DNA from: CAVUAF01 sp963739375
GTDB lineage: Bacteria; Acidobacteriota; Terriglobia; Terriglobales; Acidobacteriaceae
Assembly: GCA_963739375.1 (NCBI GenBank)
Contig: CAVUAF010000017.1
Span: 186,001 to 250,000 of the forward strand
Length of the DNA stretch: 64,000 nucleotides
Direction: 5' to 3'
Every line of letters starts with the position of its first letter. The stretch's first letter is position 1. The notes under the pieces were generated by a model. The model saw only the letters and a list, made by a program, of their open reading frames with translations, made no database searches and was not told the DNA's origin. Positions 19,830 through 27,186 of the stretch are shown here, one piece after another. The translations under genes were made by a program, and so were the position numbers.

Positions 19830-20495
19830 ATGGCATTACTGGAGCGAGTCGCAACCCTGGTCCGGGCGAACCTCAACGACCTGATCGACAAGGCCGAAGA
19901 CCCGGAAAAAATGCTGAAGCAGGTCATGCTCGACATGCAGAACCAGCTCATGCAGGTGAAAACGCAGGTGGCCATCTCCATCGCCGACCAGCACCTGCTG
20001 GAGAAGAAGGCGAAGGAGAACGCCGACAAGGCCGACGAGTGGGTGCGCCGTGCCGAGCTCGCGGTCGAGAAGAAGCAGGACGACCTGGCCCGCGGCGCCC
20101 TGGAGCGCTCCATGAGCTATCAGCGGATGCAGCAGAGCTTCGCCGAGCAGATCGCCGACCAGAAAACGCAGGTCGACGCCCTCAAGGCGGCGCTCTCCAA
20201 GCTGGAGCAGAAGCTGGCCGAGGCCCAGGCCAAGAGCGAGCTGCTGATCGCGCAGGCCAAACGCTCGCGGGTCAGCGAACGCGCCCGCGTGGCGCAGGAC
20301 CAGAGCGTCAGCGCCTCCAAGGTCGCCACCTTCGAGCGCATGAAGCACAAGGTCATGAAGGCCGAGGCCGTCAACGAGGCCCACGCCGAGCTTACCGGCG
20401 ATTCCCTCGACGACCGCTTCGCCTCCCTCGAACGCGACCAGGAGATCGACCGGCTACTGCTGGAGCTCAAGCAGCGCAAGGGCCTGACCGCGTAA
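19830..20495 (+). CDS. pspA: PspA/IM30 (Vipp1)-family membrane-stress protein
   Basis: A 221-residue, almost wholly alpha-helical coiled-coil protein. The N-terminus (MALLERVATLVRANLNDLID, then DPEKMLKQVMLDMQ) is the PspA signature and forms the amphipathic membrane-binding helix. PspA proteins polymerise on the inner membrane, stop proton leakage and repair damage. No PspF or PspBC genes are here; control is more likely through the XRE regulator at the head of the cassette. Confidence 0.9.
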   Translation: MALLERVATLVRANLNDLIDKAEDPEKMLKQVMLDMQNQLMQVKTQVAISIADQHLLEKKAKENADKADEWVRRAELAVEKKQDDLARGALERSMSYQRMQQSFAEQIADQKTQVDALKAALSKLEQKLAEAQAKSELLIAQAKRSRVSERARVAQDQSVSASKVATFERMKHKVMKAEAVNEAHAELTGDSLDDRFASLERDQEIDRLLLELKQRKGLTA

Positions 20496-20593
20496 AGGCG
20501 ACCGGCTGGACCGAATGACGCCGCGCCGAGGAAGGGAGGTGCCACGGCCCGGCGGCAGGCGGTGGATGGTTTCGTGACTTCGTGGCGGAGATG

Positions 20594-20601
20594 TATTTAA
20601 T
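20594..20601 (+). promoter_or_regulatory. Candidate -10 region (TATTTAAT) next to the CAP-protein start
   Basis: An AT-rich box in otherwise GC-rich sequence ends 8 nt before the ATG at 20610, again implying a leaderless or very short leader. The preceding spacer (20568-20585) contains one degenerate TTCGTG-type repeat. No clear -35. Confidence 0.35.
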
Positions 20602-20609
20602 CTGTCGGC

Positions 20610-21401
20610 ATGCGCCGGAGCCTCTTTGCCGCCGCCGTGGTCGCGCTTGCTGCCAGCGTCGCCCTGGCCGACGATACGGCCGCCATCGAGCGCGAGTTGG
20701 TCCAGTTGACCAACGCCGAGCGCGTCAAGGCGGGCCTCGGGGAGTTGCAGGTGGATGCGCGCCTCACCGAAGCGGCCCGCGCCCATGCCCGCGTCATGGC
20801 CGAGCACCGGGAGATCGCCCATCACTTCGACGGCGAAGCGGACTTGAGCGAGCGCGCGGGGAAGACGGGGCTGCGCTTCGACGCGGTGGCGGAAAACGTC
20901 TCCGTTACCACCTACACCGAGGTCGCGCCCAGCGCTCACCGCGGCTTCATGAGCTCCCCGGGACATCGTGCCAACATCCTGGGCGCGAAATACAACGCCG
21001 TCGGCATCGGGGTGGTCGAGTTCCGCGGCGCCTTTTACGTTACCGAGGACTTCGCCCACCGGTACGACGAACTGGAGGCCGATGCCGTGGTGGCTGCGCT
21101 GGTGCGCGGCATCCAGGCGCTGCGGGCCGACAAGGGCCTGGAGCGGCTGCATCAAGGCCGCGATAAGCGCCTCGCCGAACTCGCCTGCCATAGCCGCGTC
21201 ACCACCGGCGATCTTTTCGGCTTTGCCGCGGCCGCGCGCGGCGCGGTGGTCCTCACCATCTTCGATCCCCAGGCCCTCCCCGGCGAATTGCGCACCTTGG
21301 CCTTGCGTGCCAGCTACCGCGACCTCACCCTCGAAGCCTGCGCCCTCCCCACCACTCCCGGGGGCAGCGGCCAATTCCAGGTGCTGGCGCTGTTCTATTG
21401 A
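20610..21401 (+). CDS. Secreted CAP (SCP/PR-1) domain protein
   Basis: A 263-residue protein with a signal peptide (residues 1-20) and a CAP domain (about 25-155): LVQLTNAERVKAGLGELQVD, then HARVMAEHREIAHHF, ENVSVT and PGHRANILGAKYNAVGIGV, which contribute the conserved His and Glu of the CAP cavity. A C-terminal region (about 160-263) with no recognised fold follows. Bacterial CAP proteins are extracytoplasmic and mostly of unknown activity. Confidence 0.85.
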   Translation: MRRSLFAAAVVALAASVALADDTAAIERELVQLTNAERVKAGLGELQVDARLTEAARAHARVMAEHREIAHHFDGEADLSERAGKTGLRFDAVAENVSVTTYTEVAPSAHRGFMSSPGHRANILGAKYNAVGIGVVEFRGAFYVTEDFAHRYDELEADAVVAALVRGIQALRADKGLERLHQGRDKRLAELACHSRVTTGDLFGFAAAARGAVVLTIFDPQALPGELRTLALRASYRDLTLEACALPTTPGGSGQFQVLALFY

Positions 21402-21410
21402 GTACCGCCT

Positions 21411-22325
21411 ATGTCCGACGTCTTCATCGGTCCCGCAGGCTGGTCCTACAAGGACTGGGAGGGCATCGTCTATCCGCCGCAGCTGAAGCGGCGCTGCCAC
21501 CCGGTCGAGTATCTGGCCGAGTTCTTCGACCTGATCGAGATCAATACCTCGTTCTACGGCCACCTGAAGCCGGCGATGGCGGCCCAGTGGGCGCGCGCCG
21601 CCGCCGCCGTGAACCCGCGCTTCCAGTTCACCGCCAAGCTCTACCATGGATTCACGCACTCCCCCGCGGCCGTCGTGGAGCCGACCTCCGCCGCCACCAT
21701 CCGCGCCACGCCGGAAGACGAAGCCGCCGCCAAGGCCGGGCTCGACCCGCTCGCCGCCGCCGGCCGCCTGGGCGCGCTGCTGGCGCAGTTTCCGGTCTCC
21801 TTCAAGAACACGGAGGAAAACCGCGCCTACCTTGCGGCGCTGCTCGAGCGCTTCCGCGAGTATCCGCGAGTGGTGGAGGTCCGGCACGACAGTTGGAACG
21901 ACGAAGCCGTGCTGCGCGCCTTCGCCGGGCAGGGCGTCGGCTTCTGCAACATCGACCAGCCGCGGCTCGGCCGCTCGCTGCCCCCCACCACGCACGTCAC
22001 CGCCGCCATCGGTTACGTGCGCCTGCACGGCCGCCGCTACGACCAGTGGTTCACCGCCGAACGCGGCCACGACCGCTATAACTACCTCTACGCGCGCGAC
22101 GAACTGGAGCGCTGGCGTGAGCGCGTCGAGCGCGTCGCCGACCAGGCAGAGAAGACCTTCGTCATCGCCAACAACCACTACCAGGGCAAGGCGGCGGTCA
22201 ACGCGCTGGAACTGCGGCAGATGCTCACCGGCAAGCCGGTGCGCGTCCCCGCCCCGCTGGCCCAGGCCTATCCGCGCCTCCGCGACATCGCCGCGCCCGA
22301 CCCGCAACCGCGCCTGCTCGAGTAA
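21411..22325 (+). CDS. DUF72 (YecE-like) family protein
   Basis: A 304-residue protein of the DUF72 TIM-barrel-like family: N-terminal FIGPAGWSYKDWEGIVYPPQ, then FFDLIEINTSFYG, FQFTAKLYHGFTH, VEVRHDSW and YVRLHGRRYDQW, the conserved blocks in order. Cytoplasmic. Biochemical function is not established for the family. It starts 9 nt after the CAP gene but has no strong ribosome site. Confidence 0.87.
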   Translation: MSDVFIGPAGWSYKDWEGIVYPPQLKRRCHPVEYLAEFFDLIEINTSFYGHLKPAMAAQWARAAAAVNPRFQFTAKLYHGFTHSPAAVVEPTSAATIRATPEDEAAAKAGLDPLAAAGRLGALLAQFPVSFKNTEENRAYLAALLERFREYPRVVEVRHDSWNDEAVLRAFAGQGVGFCNIDQPRLGRSLPPTTHVTAAIGYVRLHGRRYDQWFTAERGHDRYNYLYARDELERWRERVERVADQAEKTFVIANNHYQGKAAVNALELRQMLTGKPVRVPAPLAQAYPRLRDIAAPDPQPRLLE

Positions 22326-22349
22326 GTTACCGAGTGGCGACACCAGGCA

Positions 22350-22380
22350 TTCTTCGTGTCTCCGTGCCTTCGTGGTGAAT
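22350..22380. repeat. TTCGTG-type dispersed repeat, single arm
   Basis: A copy of the unit TTCGTGTCTCCGTGCCTTCG followed by TGGTGAA, matching arms at 30314, 36929, 39362, 40892 and 46657. It lies just downstream of the DUF72 stop. Confidence 0.65.
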
Positions 22381-22500
22381 CTTTCTAGAGTTTCTTGAAA
22401 CTTTCCCCCCGCCTCTTCCGTATTCACCCAGTGAACGTGCTAACCAAAACCCGCAAGGGTCGTCTATTAGCACCAGAGATTTTGATCGGAGGTGAATGAG

Positions 22501-22614
22501 ATGGGAGCCGAGTGGAACAAGTTCATTGACAACGTGCCCCTGCGCCTGGCTCTGATTGCGACCGGTTTCGGGCTGTGGGCCCTGATCGTGGTCGGCGCGC
22601 TCGCGGCGGCGTGA
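22501..22614 (+). CDS. 37-residue single-helix membrane protein
   Basis: ATG preceded by GGAGGTGAATGAG. The product (MGAEWNKFIDNVPLRLALIA and on) is a short amphipathic head followed by one membrane helix ending in AAA. Coding is supported by the ribosome site and the clean hydrophobic pattern; no homologue recognised. It stands alone between the DUF72 gene and a hairpin at 22651. Confidence 0.5.
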   Translation: MGAEWNKFIDNVPLRLALIATGFGLWALIVVGALAAA

Positions 22615-22650
22615 CGCGGCTCTGCTCAGAGTTCACGCGCTCCGCAACGC

Positions 22651-22704
22651 ATCCGGCTTCAGCTTCCTGAGACTCGTTCCCCCAAGACAGCGCTGAAGCC
22701 GGAT
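22651..22704. terminator. 13-bp inverted repeat between small ORF and ispG
   Basis: ATCCGGCTTCAGC (22651) and its exact complement (22692-22704) enclose a 28-nt loop, followed by TTGTCTTTG. It lies between two convergent genes and may end transcription in both directions, though it lacks a real U-run. Confidence 0.45.
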
Positions 22705-22779
22705 TTGTCTTTGCTCTGATCTTTCTTGTCGTCCCGAGTCTTCTTTGTCATCCCGAGCGTAGCGAGGGATCTGGGGTTT

Positions 22780-22832
22780 CTGAGAACTGAGAACTGAGAA
22801 CTGAGAACTGGGAACTGGGAACTGGGAACTGC
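22780..22832. repeat. Tandem GAACTGRG octamer repeat
   Basis: About six and a half copies of an 8-nt unit, first CTGAGAA then CTGGGAA variants, ending exactly at the ispG stop codon (22833). Upstream lies a TCATCCCGAGCGTAGCGAGG word, related to the repeat at 59126. Confidence 0.8.
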
Positions 22833-24074
22833 CTACGCGCTGCTCGCCACTTCCGCTTTCGCCGCGTAGTGCTGCTCGACGTAGTCGTTCAGGATGCGGA
22901 TGAAGTCGGCGACGATGGTGTCGCCGCGCAGCGTGGTCACCTTGCGACCGTCCACGAACACCGGCGCTATCGGCTCCTCGAACGTCCCCGGCAGCGAAAT
23001 CCCGAGGTTGGCGTGCTTCGATTCGCCCGGCCCGTTCACCACGCAGCCCATCACCGCCACGCTCATGCTCTCCACCCCGGCGTGGCGCGTCTTCCACACC
23101 GGCATCTGTTCGCGCAGGTAGGTCTGGATCTGGTCGGCCAGCTCCTGGAAGAAGGTGCTGGTGGTGCGGCCGCACCCCGGGCACGCCGTCACTTGCGGGG
23201 TGAAGCTGCGGATGCCCAGCGACTGCAGAATCTGCTGCGCGACCGCCACCTCTTCCCGGCGGTCGCCGTTGGGCTGCGGCGTCAGCGAAACCCGGATCGT
23301 GTCGCCGATCCCTTCCTGCAGCAGCACCGCCATCGCCGCCGTCGACGCCACCACGCCCTTGGATCCCATGCCCGCCTCGGTCAACCCCAGGTGCAGCGGG
23401 TAGTCGCAGCGCGCCGCCAGCATGCGGTAGACGTCGATCAGGTCCTGCACGCCGCTCACCTTCGCGCTGAGGATGATCTGGTCGTGGCGCAGCCCGTATT
23501 TCTCCGCCAGCGCCGCCGAGCGCAACGCGCTCTCCACCATTGCGTCCATGGTGACGTCGCGCGCTTCTTTCGGGTTGGGCAGCTTGGCGTTTTCGTCCAT
23601 CATGCGCGTCAGCAGCGCCTGGTCGAGCGAGCCCCAGTTCACCCCGATGCGCACCGGCTTCTGGTTCTCCACCGCCACCTCGATCATGGCCTGGAAGTTG
23701 TCGTCATCCTTGCGCCCGATCGAGACGTTCCCCGGATTGATGCGGTACTTGGCCAGCGCCCGCGCGCACGCCGGGTACTTCTTCAGCAGGATGTGCCCGT
23801 TGTAGTGGAAGTCGCCGATGATCGGCACGCGCACGCCCTGCAGCATCAGGGTGTCGGCGATGTGCGGCACCGCCCGCGCCGCGTCCTCGTTGTTGACGGT
23901 GACGCGCACCAGCTCCGACCCGGCCCGCGCCAGCTCCGCCACCTGCTGCGCCGTCGAAGTGACGTCGGCGGTGTCGGTGTTGGTCATCGACTGCACCACC
24001 ACCGGCGCGTCCCCGCCCACGCGCACGCTCCCCACCACGGCCCCTGCGGCCTGCCTGCGTCGAATATTCGCCAT
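22833..24074 (-). CDS. ispG: 4-hydroxy-3-methylbut-2-enyl diphosphate synthase IspG (GcpE)
   Basis: About 413 residues from the ATG giving MANIRRRQ (a GTG 7 codons upstream is possible). It catalyses the reductive ring opening of MEcPP to HMBPP in the MEP isoprenoid pathway. The TIM-barrel start VQSMTNTDTADV, the Fe-S ligands in TACPGCGRTT and GCVVNGPGE, and normal length for the short bacterial form identify it. dxr of the same pathway is at 30351. Its stop codon abuts an octamer repeat. Confidence 0.95.
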   Translation of the reverse strand: MANIRRRQAAGAVVGSVRVGGDAPVVVQSMTNTDTADVTSTAQQVAELARAGSELVRVTVNNEDAARAVPHIADTLMLQGVRVPIIGDFHYNGHILLKKYPACARALAKYRINPGNVSIGRKDDDNFQAMIEVAVENQKPVRIGVNWGSLDQALLTRMMDENAKLPNPKEARDVTMDAMVESALRSAALAEKYGLRHDQIILSAKVSGVQDLIDVYRMLAARCDYPLHLGLTEAGMGSKGVVASTAAMAVLLQEGIGDTIRVSLTPQPNGDRREEVAVAQQILQSLGIRSFTPQVTACPGCGRTTSTFFQELADQIQTYLREQMPVWKTRHAGVESMSVAVMGCVVNGPGESKHANLGISLPGTFEEPIAPVFVDGRKVTTLRGDTIVADFIRILNDYVEQHYAAKAEVASSA

Positions 24075-24153
24075 CTCTTCAGGGCAGTTTAGCACGCTGC
24101 GGGCGCGGCTTTCCTGCAGGGTGGCGCCGGCCGGCGCGCTCCAAGCCGATAGC

Positions 24154-24285
24154 GGGTCAGTTCAAATATCTTTCGGAGGGGCGCGGCTTCAGCCGCGCCG
24201 TAAGGCCTCTCCAGAAATCAGAGCCGGCTTTAGCCGGCGGCACCCGGTGACGCCGGCCGACCTGCCCGTCGGTAGTGGGTCAGTT
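24154..24285. repeat. Palindromic cassette bounded by 9-bp direct repeats
   Basis: GGGTCAGTT at 24154 and again at 24277 bracket about 114 bp holding two palindromes, GCGCGGCTTCAGCCGCGC (24181) and GCCGGCTTTAGCCGGC (24223). The cassette directly adjoins the 3' end of the gene at 24286. It resembles REP-type or small non-autonomous elements. Confidence 0.55.
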
Positions 24286-24873
24286 TCAGAATGGCAGGGT
24301 TCGATCACCGTAGGCGAAGAGCGCCTTGTCCACCATGCGCAAATCTTTCGTGCCGCAGAGAGCGGCGATCTCCGAGAAGAGCGGGCAGTATGAATCCAGA
24401 TACCAGCTAACAGTATTCGGAACCCGAGAGTTGAGCAGTCGGGCCATTGCTCTCCTCACCCGCGAGTCGAAGATAGGGAAACGCCCTCCGCTGATGAAAT
24501 GCAGCAGTGTGGTTGTGCGGGCCAGCCCAAATCGTTTCTTCACCGGGTCCGTATACTCTCTATCGGACCAATCATCCAAGAAGTCTGCCACCCGGCTCTC
24601 TTCCGGGCATTTTGGCAATTCCGAAGCCGTCTGCATCCAGATTCGATAGGCCACCGATGCAACGTTGGGCTTCCACCTACCCTCTGTTTTCGCGCCATCC
24701 TTCCACCTGCCGATTTGTACAAAGTCTGCGGCTGAAAGCGATCTATGTCTCGCAATCAGCTCGCTATGTTCGGCGTCGTCGTAACGTGACGGGTACCGGC
24801 CGGCCCACATCCGCAGCCATTCTGCCGGCGCGATGTCCCTTCCATCCGAACAGCGAAATCTAAATCGGCCCAT
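24286..24873 (-). CDS. Hypothetical protein, possibly helix-hairpin-helix related
   Basis: A 195-residue soluble protein I cannot name. The C-terminal half (TTLLHFISGGRFPIFDSRVR, then RAMARLL) resembles a segment found in proteins of the HhH-GPD glycosylase-like fold, but no catalytic Asp or Fe-S cluster pattern is evident. It is less GC-rich than its neighbours, which fits recent acquisition. Divergent from the gene at 24977; a palindromic cassette lies directly after its stop. Confidence 0.5.
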   Translation of the reverse strand: MGRFRFRCSDGRDIAPAEWLRMWAGRYPSRYDDAEHSELIARHRSLSAADFVQIGRWKDGAKTEGRWKPNVASVAYRIWMQTASELPKCPEESRVADFLDDWSDREYTDPVKKRFGLARTTTLLHFISGGRFPIFDSRVRRAMARLLNSRVPNTVSWYLDSYCPLFSEIAALCGTKDLRMVDKALFAYGDRTLPF

Positions 24874-24976
24874 GGATTCCGAAGGCTATCACGGGAGACT
24901 CTCCCTTACTCAAACTGAGCCACTACTCGCCCTCATATCGCTTGACTCCCCCGGAAAGACGCGGGACGATGCGGTC

Positions 24977-25291
24977 ATGGAAGCCTGCCCGAGTTGCGGC
25001 CGCAATGTGCCGATTCCTTTTTTCATGCTGCTGTCAGGCTGGGTCTGGCGCCTGACTTGTCCGCATTGCCGCGCGGGTCTGGAGCGCCGGCAGCCGCGCT
25101 TCTGGATCCTGATCGCGCTCCTGCCGCTCTTCTTCTTCATGTTCGGGCCGGACCTCATGTTTCGCATCCCTGCGGTCCTGCTGATCGTGGCCGTCGTCCC
25201 GTTCCTGCTGTGGGAAATGACGCGTCCCAAGCTGCACCTCAGAGACAAGGCAACCGGGCCCGCCCGCATCCTCAACCTCGAGGCCCGCTAG
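24977..25291 (+). CDS. Zinc-ribbon membrane protein
   Basis: A 104-residue protein started at MEACPSCG; the upstream extension overlaps the divergent gene and lacks coding character. CPSCG (residues 4-8) and CPHC (about 33-36) form a likely zinc ribbon, followed by two membrane helices (about 45-85) and a basic cytoplasmic tail. Function unknown. Confidence 0.55.
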   Translation: MEACPSCGRNVPIPFFMLLSGWVWRLTCPHCRAGLERRQPRFWILIALLPLFFFMFGPDLMFRIPAVLLIVAVVPFLLWEMTRPKLHLRDKATGPARILNLEAR

Positions 25292-25356
25292 GACGCCCCG
25301 ACGGCCGTCCTCGGCCGGGCTCCCCTTCGTAAGGGCGCAGATAGTTCTCCAAATGG

Positions 25357-25387
25357 TGTAAACCTGGAGCAGGCGGACCGCGTCGAA
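25357..25387 (+). promoter_or_regulatory. Candidate ECF-sigma autoregulatory promoter
   Basis: TGTAAACC (25357-25364), 16 nt, then CGTCGAA (25381) matches the AAC / CGTC pattern of many ECF sigma promoters. It lies 16-40 nt before the sigma gene, as expected for autoregulation. Confidence 0.5.
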
Positions 25388-25402
25388 TCTATACGAACGG
25401 CT

Positions 25403-25990
25403 ATGGAGCAAGTCCTGGACGCCAGCTACGCAGCGGCAATCGCCGTGGAACAGGGGCGCGACCTCACGCAGTTCGATGACGTCGTGCGCACCCATCAGCG
25501 GCGCATCTTCCGCGTGCTGCTGGCCATCCTGCGCGACCCGGATGCCGCCGAGACGCTCACCCAGGAGTGCTTCCTGCGCGCCTATAAGGCGCGCACCGAA
25601 TTTCGCGGCGACGCCAGCGTGGCGACCTGGCTGGTGCGCATCGCCGTCAACCTCGCCCGCGACCACCTGCGCAACCGCCGCGCCTCCTTCTGGCGGCGGC
25701 TGCTGGCCGGCGGCGAAGAGGCGGCGGCCACCGCGGTCGCGGTGCCGGACTGGCGCCCCACGCCTGAGCAGGACCTTGCCACTCGCCAGCAGATCACAGC
25801 CGTCTGGCAGGCGGCCGCGGAGTTGCCGCCGCAACAGCGCACTGTGTTTGCGCTGCGTTTCGTGGAGGAGATGAGCCTGGCCGAGATCGCCGTCGCCACC
25901 TCGCTGCGCGTCGGCACCGTCAAAGCGCACCTCTTCCGGGCCATCGCCGCCGTGCGCCGGCGGGTGAGAGGACAGGACCAACGTGAATAA
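25403..25990 (+). CDS. ECF-family RNA polymerase sigma factor
   Basis: A 195-residue sigma-70-type factor. Region 2 (about 35-100) includes TQECFLRAYKARTEFRGDAS, and VATWLVRIAVNLARDHLRNR shows the sigma-2.4 pattern. Region 4 (about 135-190) includes PPQQRTVFALRFVEEMSLAE with a helix-turn-helix (VATSLRVGTVKAHLFRAIAA). It overlaps the anti-sigma gene by 8 nt. Probably responds to an envelope signal through that partner. Confidence 0.9.
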   Translation: MEQVLDASYAAAIAVEQGRDLTQFDDVVRTHQRRIFRVLLAILRDPDAAETLTQECFLRAYKARTEFRGDASVATWLVRIAVNLARDHLRNRRASFWRRLLAGGEEAAATAVAVPDWRPTPEQDLATRQQITAVWQAAAELPPQQRTVFALRFVEEMSLAEIAVATSLRVGTVKAHLFRAIAAVRRRVRGQDQRE

Positions 25991-26462
25991 GCATCTGAAC
26001 GACGACGAGCTCGCCAACTGCCTCGCCTTCGGCCCGCTCAACGGCATGGCCGAACACCTCGCCACGTGCGCCCAGTGCCGTGCCGAGCTGGCACAGTTGC
26101 GCACCACCTTCGCCGGTTTTGGCGACGCCGCCCGCCAGGCGGCCGTGCGCGATGACTGGTTCTGGTCGCGGCAGCGCACCGTCATTGCCCAGCGCCTGCG
26201 GGCCGGTGCTCCGGCGCTGCGTTTCCGGTGGGCCCTGGCCGGCGTTGTCGCCATGGCGGCGCTCGCCGCCTCCATGTTGCTGCAGGCGCCCGCGCCACCC
26301 ACCCTGGCGCACCCGGCCGACGAGGCCGCGGACGAGGCGCTGTTGCAGGAGATTCAAACCGACGTCGCGCGCCAGGTTCCCCAGGCCCTCGACGCCGTAC
26401 AACCGATCGCGCAGCAGGTCGCTGGTGTGCGCAATGATTCAAAAGGAGAGAACAATGACTAA
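25983..26462 (+). CDS. Membrane-anchored anti-sigma factor (zinc-finger type)
   Basis: A 159-residue protein whose N-terminus has the anti-sigma zinc motif His-x3-Cys-x2-Cys (HLATCAQC, about residues 22-29), followed by a membrane helix (about 80-103) and an extracytoplasmic tail. It should hold the sigma factor inactive at the membrane. Its start overlaps the sigma gene, and its stop overlaps the next gene, so all three are one operon. Confidence 0.82.
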   Translation: MNKHLNDDELANCLAFGPLNGMAEHLATCAQCRAELAQLRTTFAGFGDAARQAAVRDDWFWSRQRTVIAQRLRAGAPALRFRWALAGVVAMAALAASMLLQAPAPPTLAHPADEAADEALLQEIQTDVARQVPQALDAVQPIAQQVAGVRNDSKGENND

Positions 26463-27093
26463 GTTCAGCAAGGTACTGTTGGTGATTCTGCTTCTGGGTG
26501 TTTTCGTGGCCGCGCAGGAGCCACCGACGGCTCCGCCGCCGCCTGGAGGCGTGCAAGGCGGCGTTCCCGGTGGGATGCCGCGGCATCGCATGCAAGGCGG
26601 CATGATGCAGCAGGGCCCCGGCGGATTCCGCGGCGCTCCGCGGGCAAGGCACATGGAAGGCATGGCGCCCGGCGGCGGCCGCGGCCTGCGCATGCCCGGC
26701 GGGAAGTGGTGGAAGTCCGACGTGGCGCAGCGCATCGGCCTCACCGACCAGCAGGCGCAGCAGATCGAGAAGATCTTCCAGGACCACCGCCTGCAGCTGG
26801 TGGACCTGCACGCCAACCTGGAGAAGCAGGAGCTGCAACTGGAGCCGCTGATCCAGGCCGACAACCCCAACGAGCAGCAGGTGCTGGCGCAGATCGACAA
26901 GGTCGCGCAAGCCCGCGCCTCCCTGGAGAAGTCGAACGCTTCGATGCACCTAGGCATTCGCCGCGTGCTCTCCGCCGAGCAATGGACGAAGCTGCAAAGC
27001 GAGCACCGGCAGCCGCGCCCCATGATGGGCCCGCGCCCCACCATGCCGATGGGTGCAACGCGTCCCGCCGCGCCCCCCGGCGACCAGGAATAG
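26455..27093 (+). CDS. Spy/CpxP-like periplasmic protein with LTxxQ-type motif
   Basis: A 212-residue protein with AGGAG upstream of its ATG. A signal peptide (residues 1-21) precedes a Gly/Met/Pro/Arg-rich segment (about 22-80) and a helical core with GLTDQQAQQIEKIF and later VLSAEQWTKL, the two LTxxQ-like motifs of Spy/CpxP metal- and stress-sensing chaperones. A Pro/Met-rich tail ends the protein. As third gene of the sigma/anti-sigma operon it may sense the signal or relieve envelope protein misfolding. Confidence 0.75.
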   Translation: MTKFSKVLLVILLLGVFVAAQEPPTAPPPPGGVQGGVPGGMPRHRMQGGMMQQGPGGFRGAPRARHMEGMAPGGGRGLRMPGGKWWKSDVAQRIGLTDQQAQQIEKIFQDHRLQLVDLHANLEKQELQLEPLIQADNPNEQQVLAQIDKVAQARASLEKSNASMHLGIRRVLSAEQWTKLQSEHRQPRPMMGPRPTMPMGATRPAAPPGDQE

Positions 27094-27110
27094 CTTCGCC
27101 TCGACCCGCA

Positions 27111-27143
27111 GCCCGGCCGCCACGGCCGGGCTTTTCTGTTTTT
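27111..27143 (+). terminator. Rho-independent terminator after the sigma operon
   Basis: A perfect 9-bp stem GCCCGGCCG / CGGCCGGGC with a 3-nt loop, followed by TTTTCTGTTTTT. Confidence 0.88.
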
Positions 27144-27186
27144 GCCCGTCGCATTTGCCCGGCCCCTCGTTTACATTGGCCGCCTG

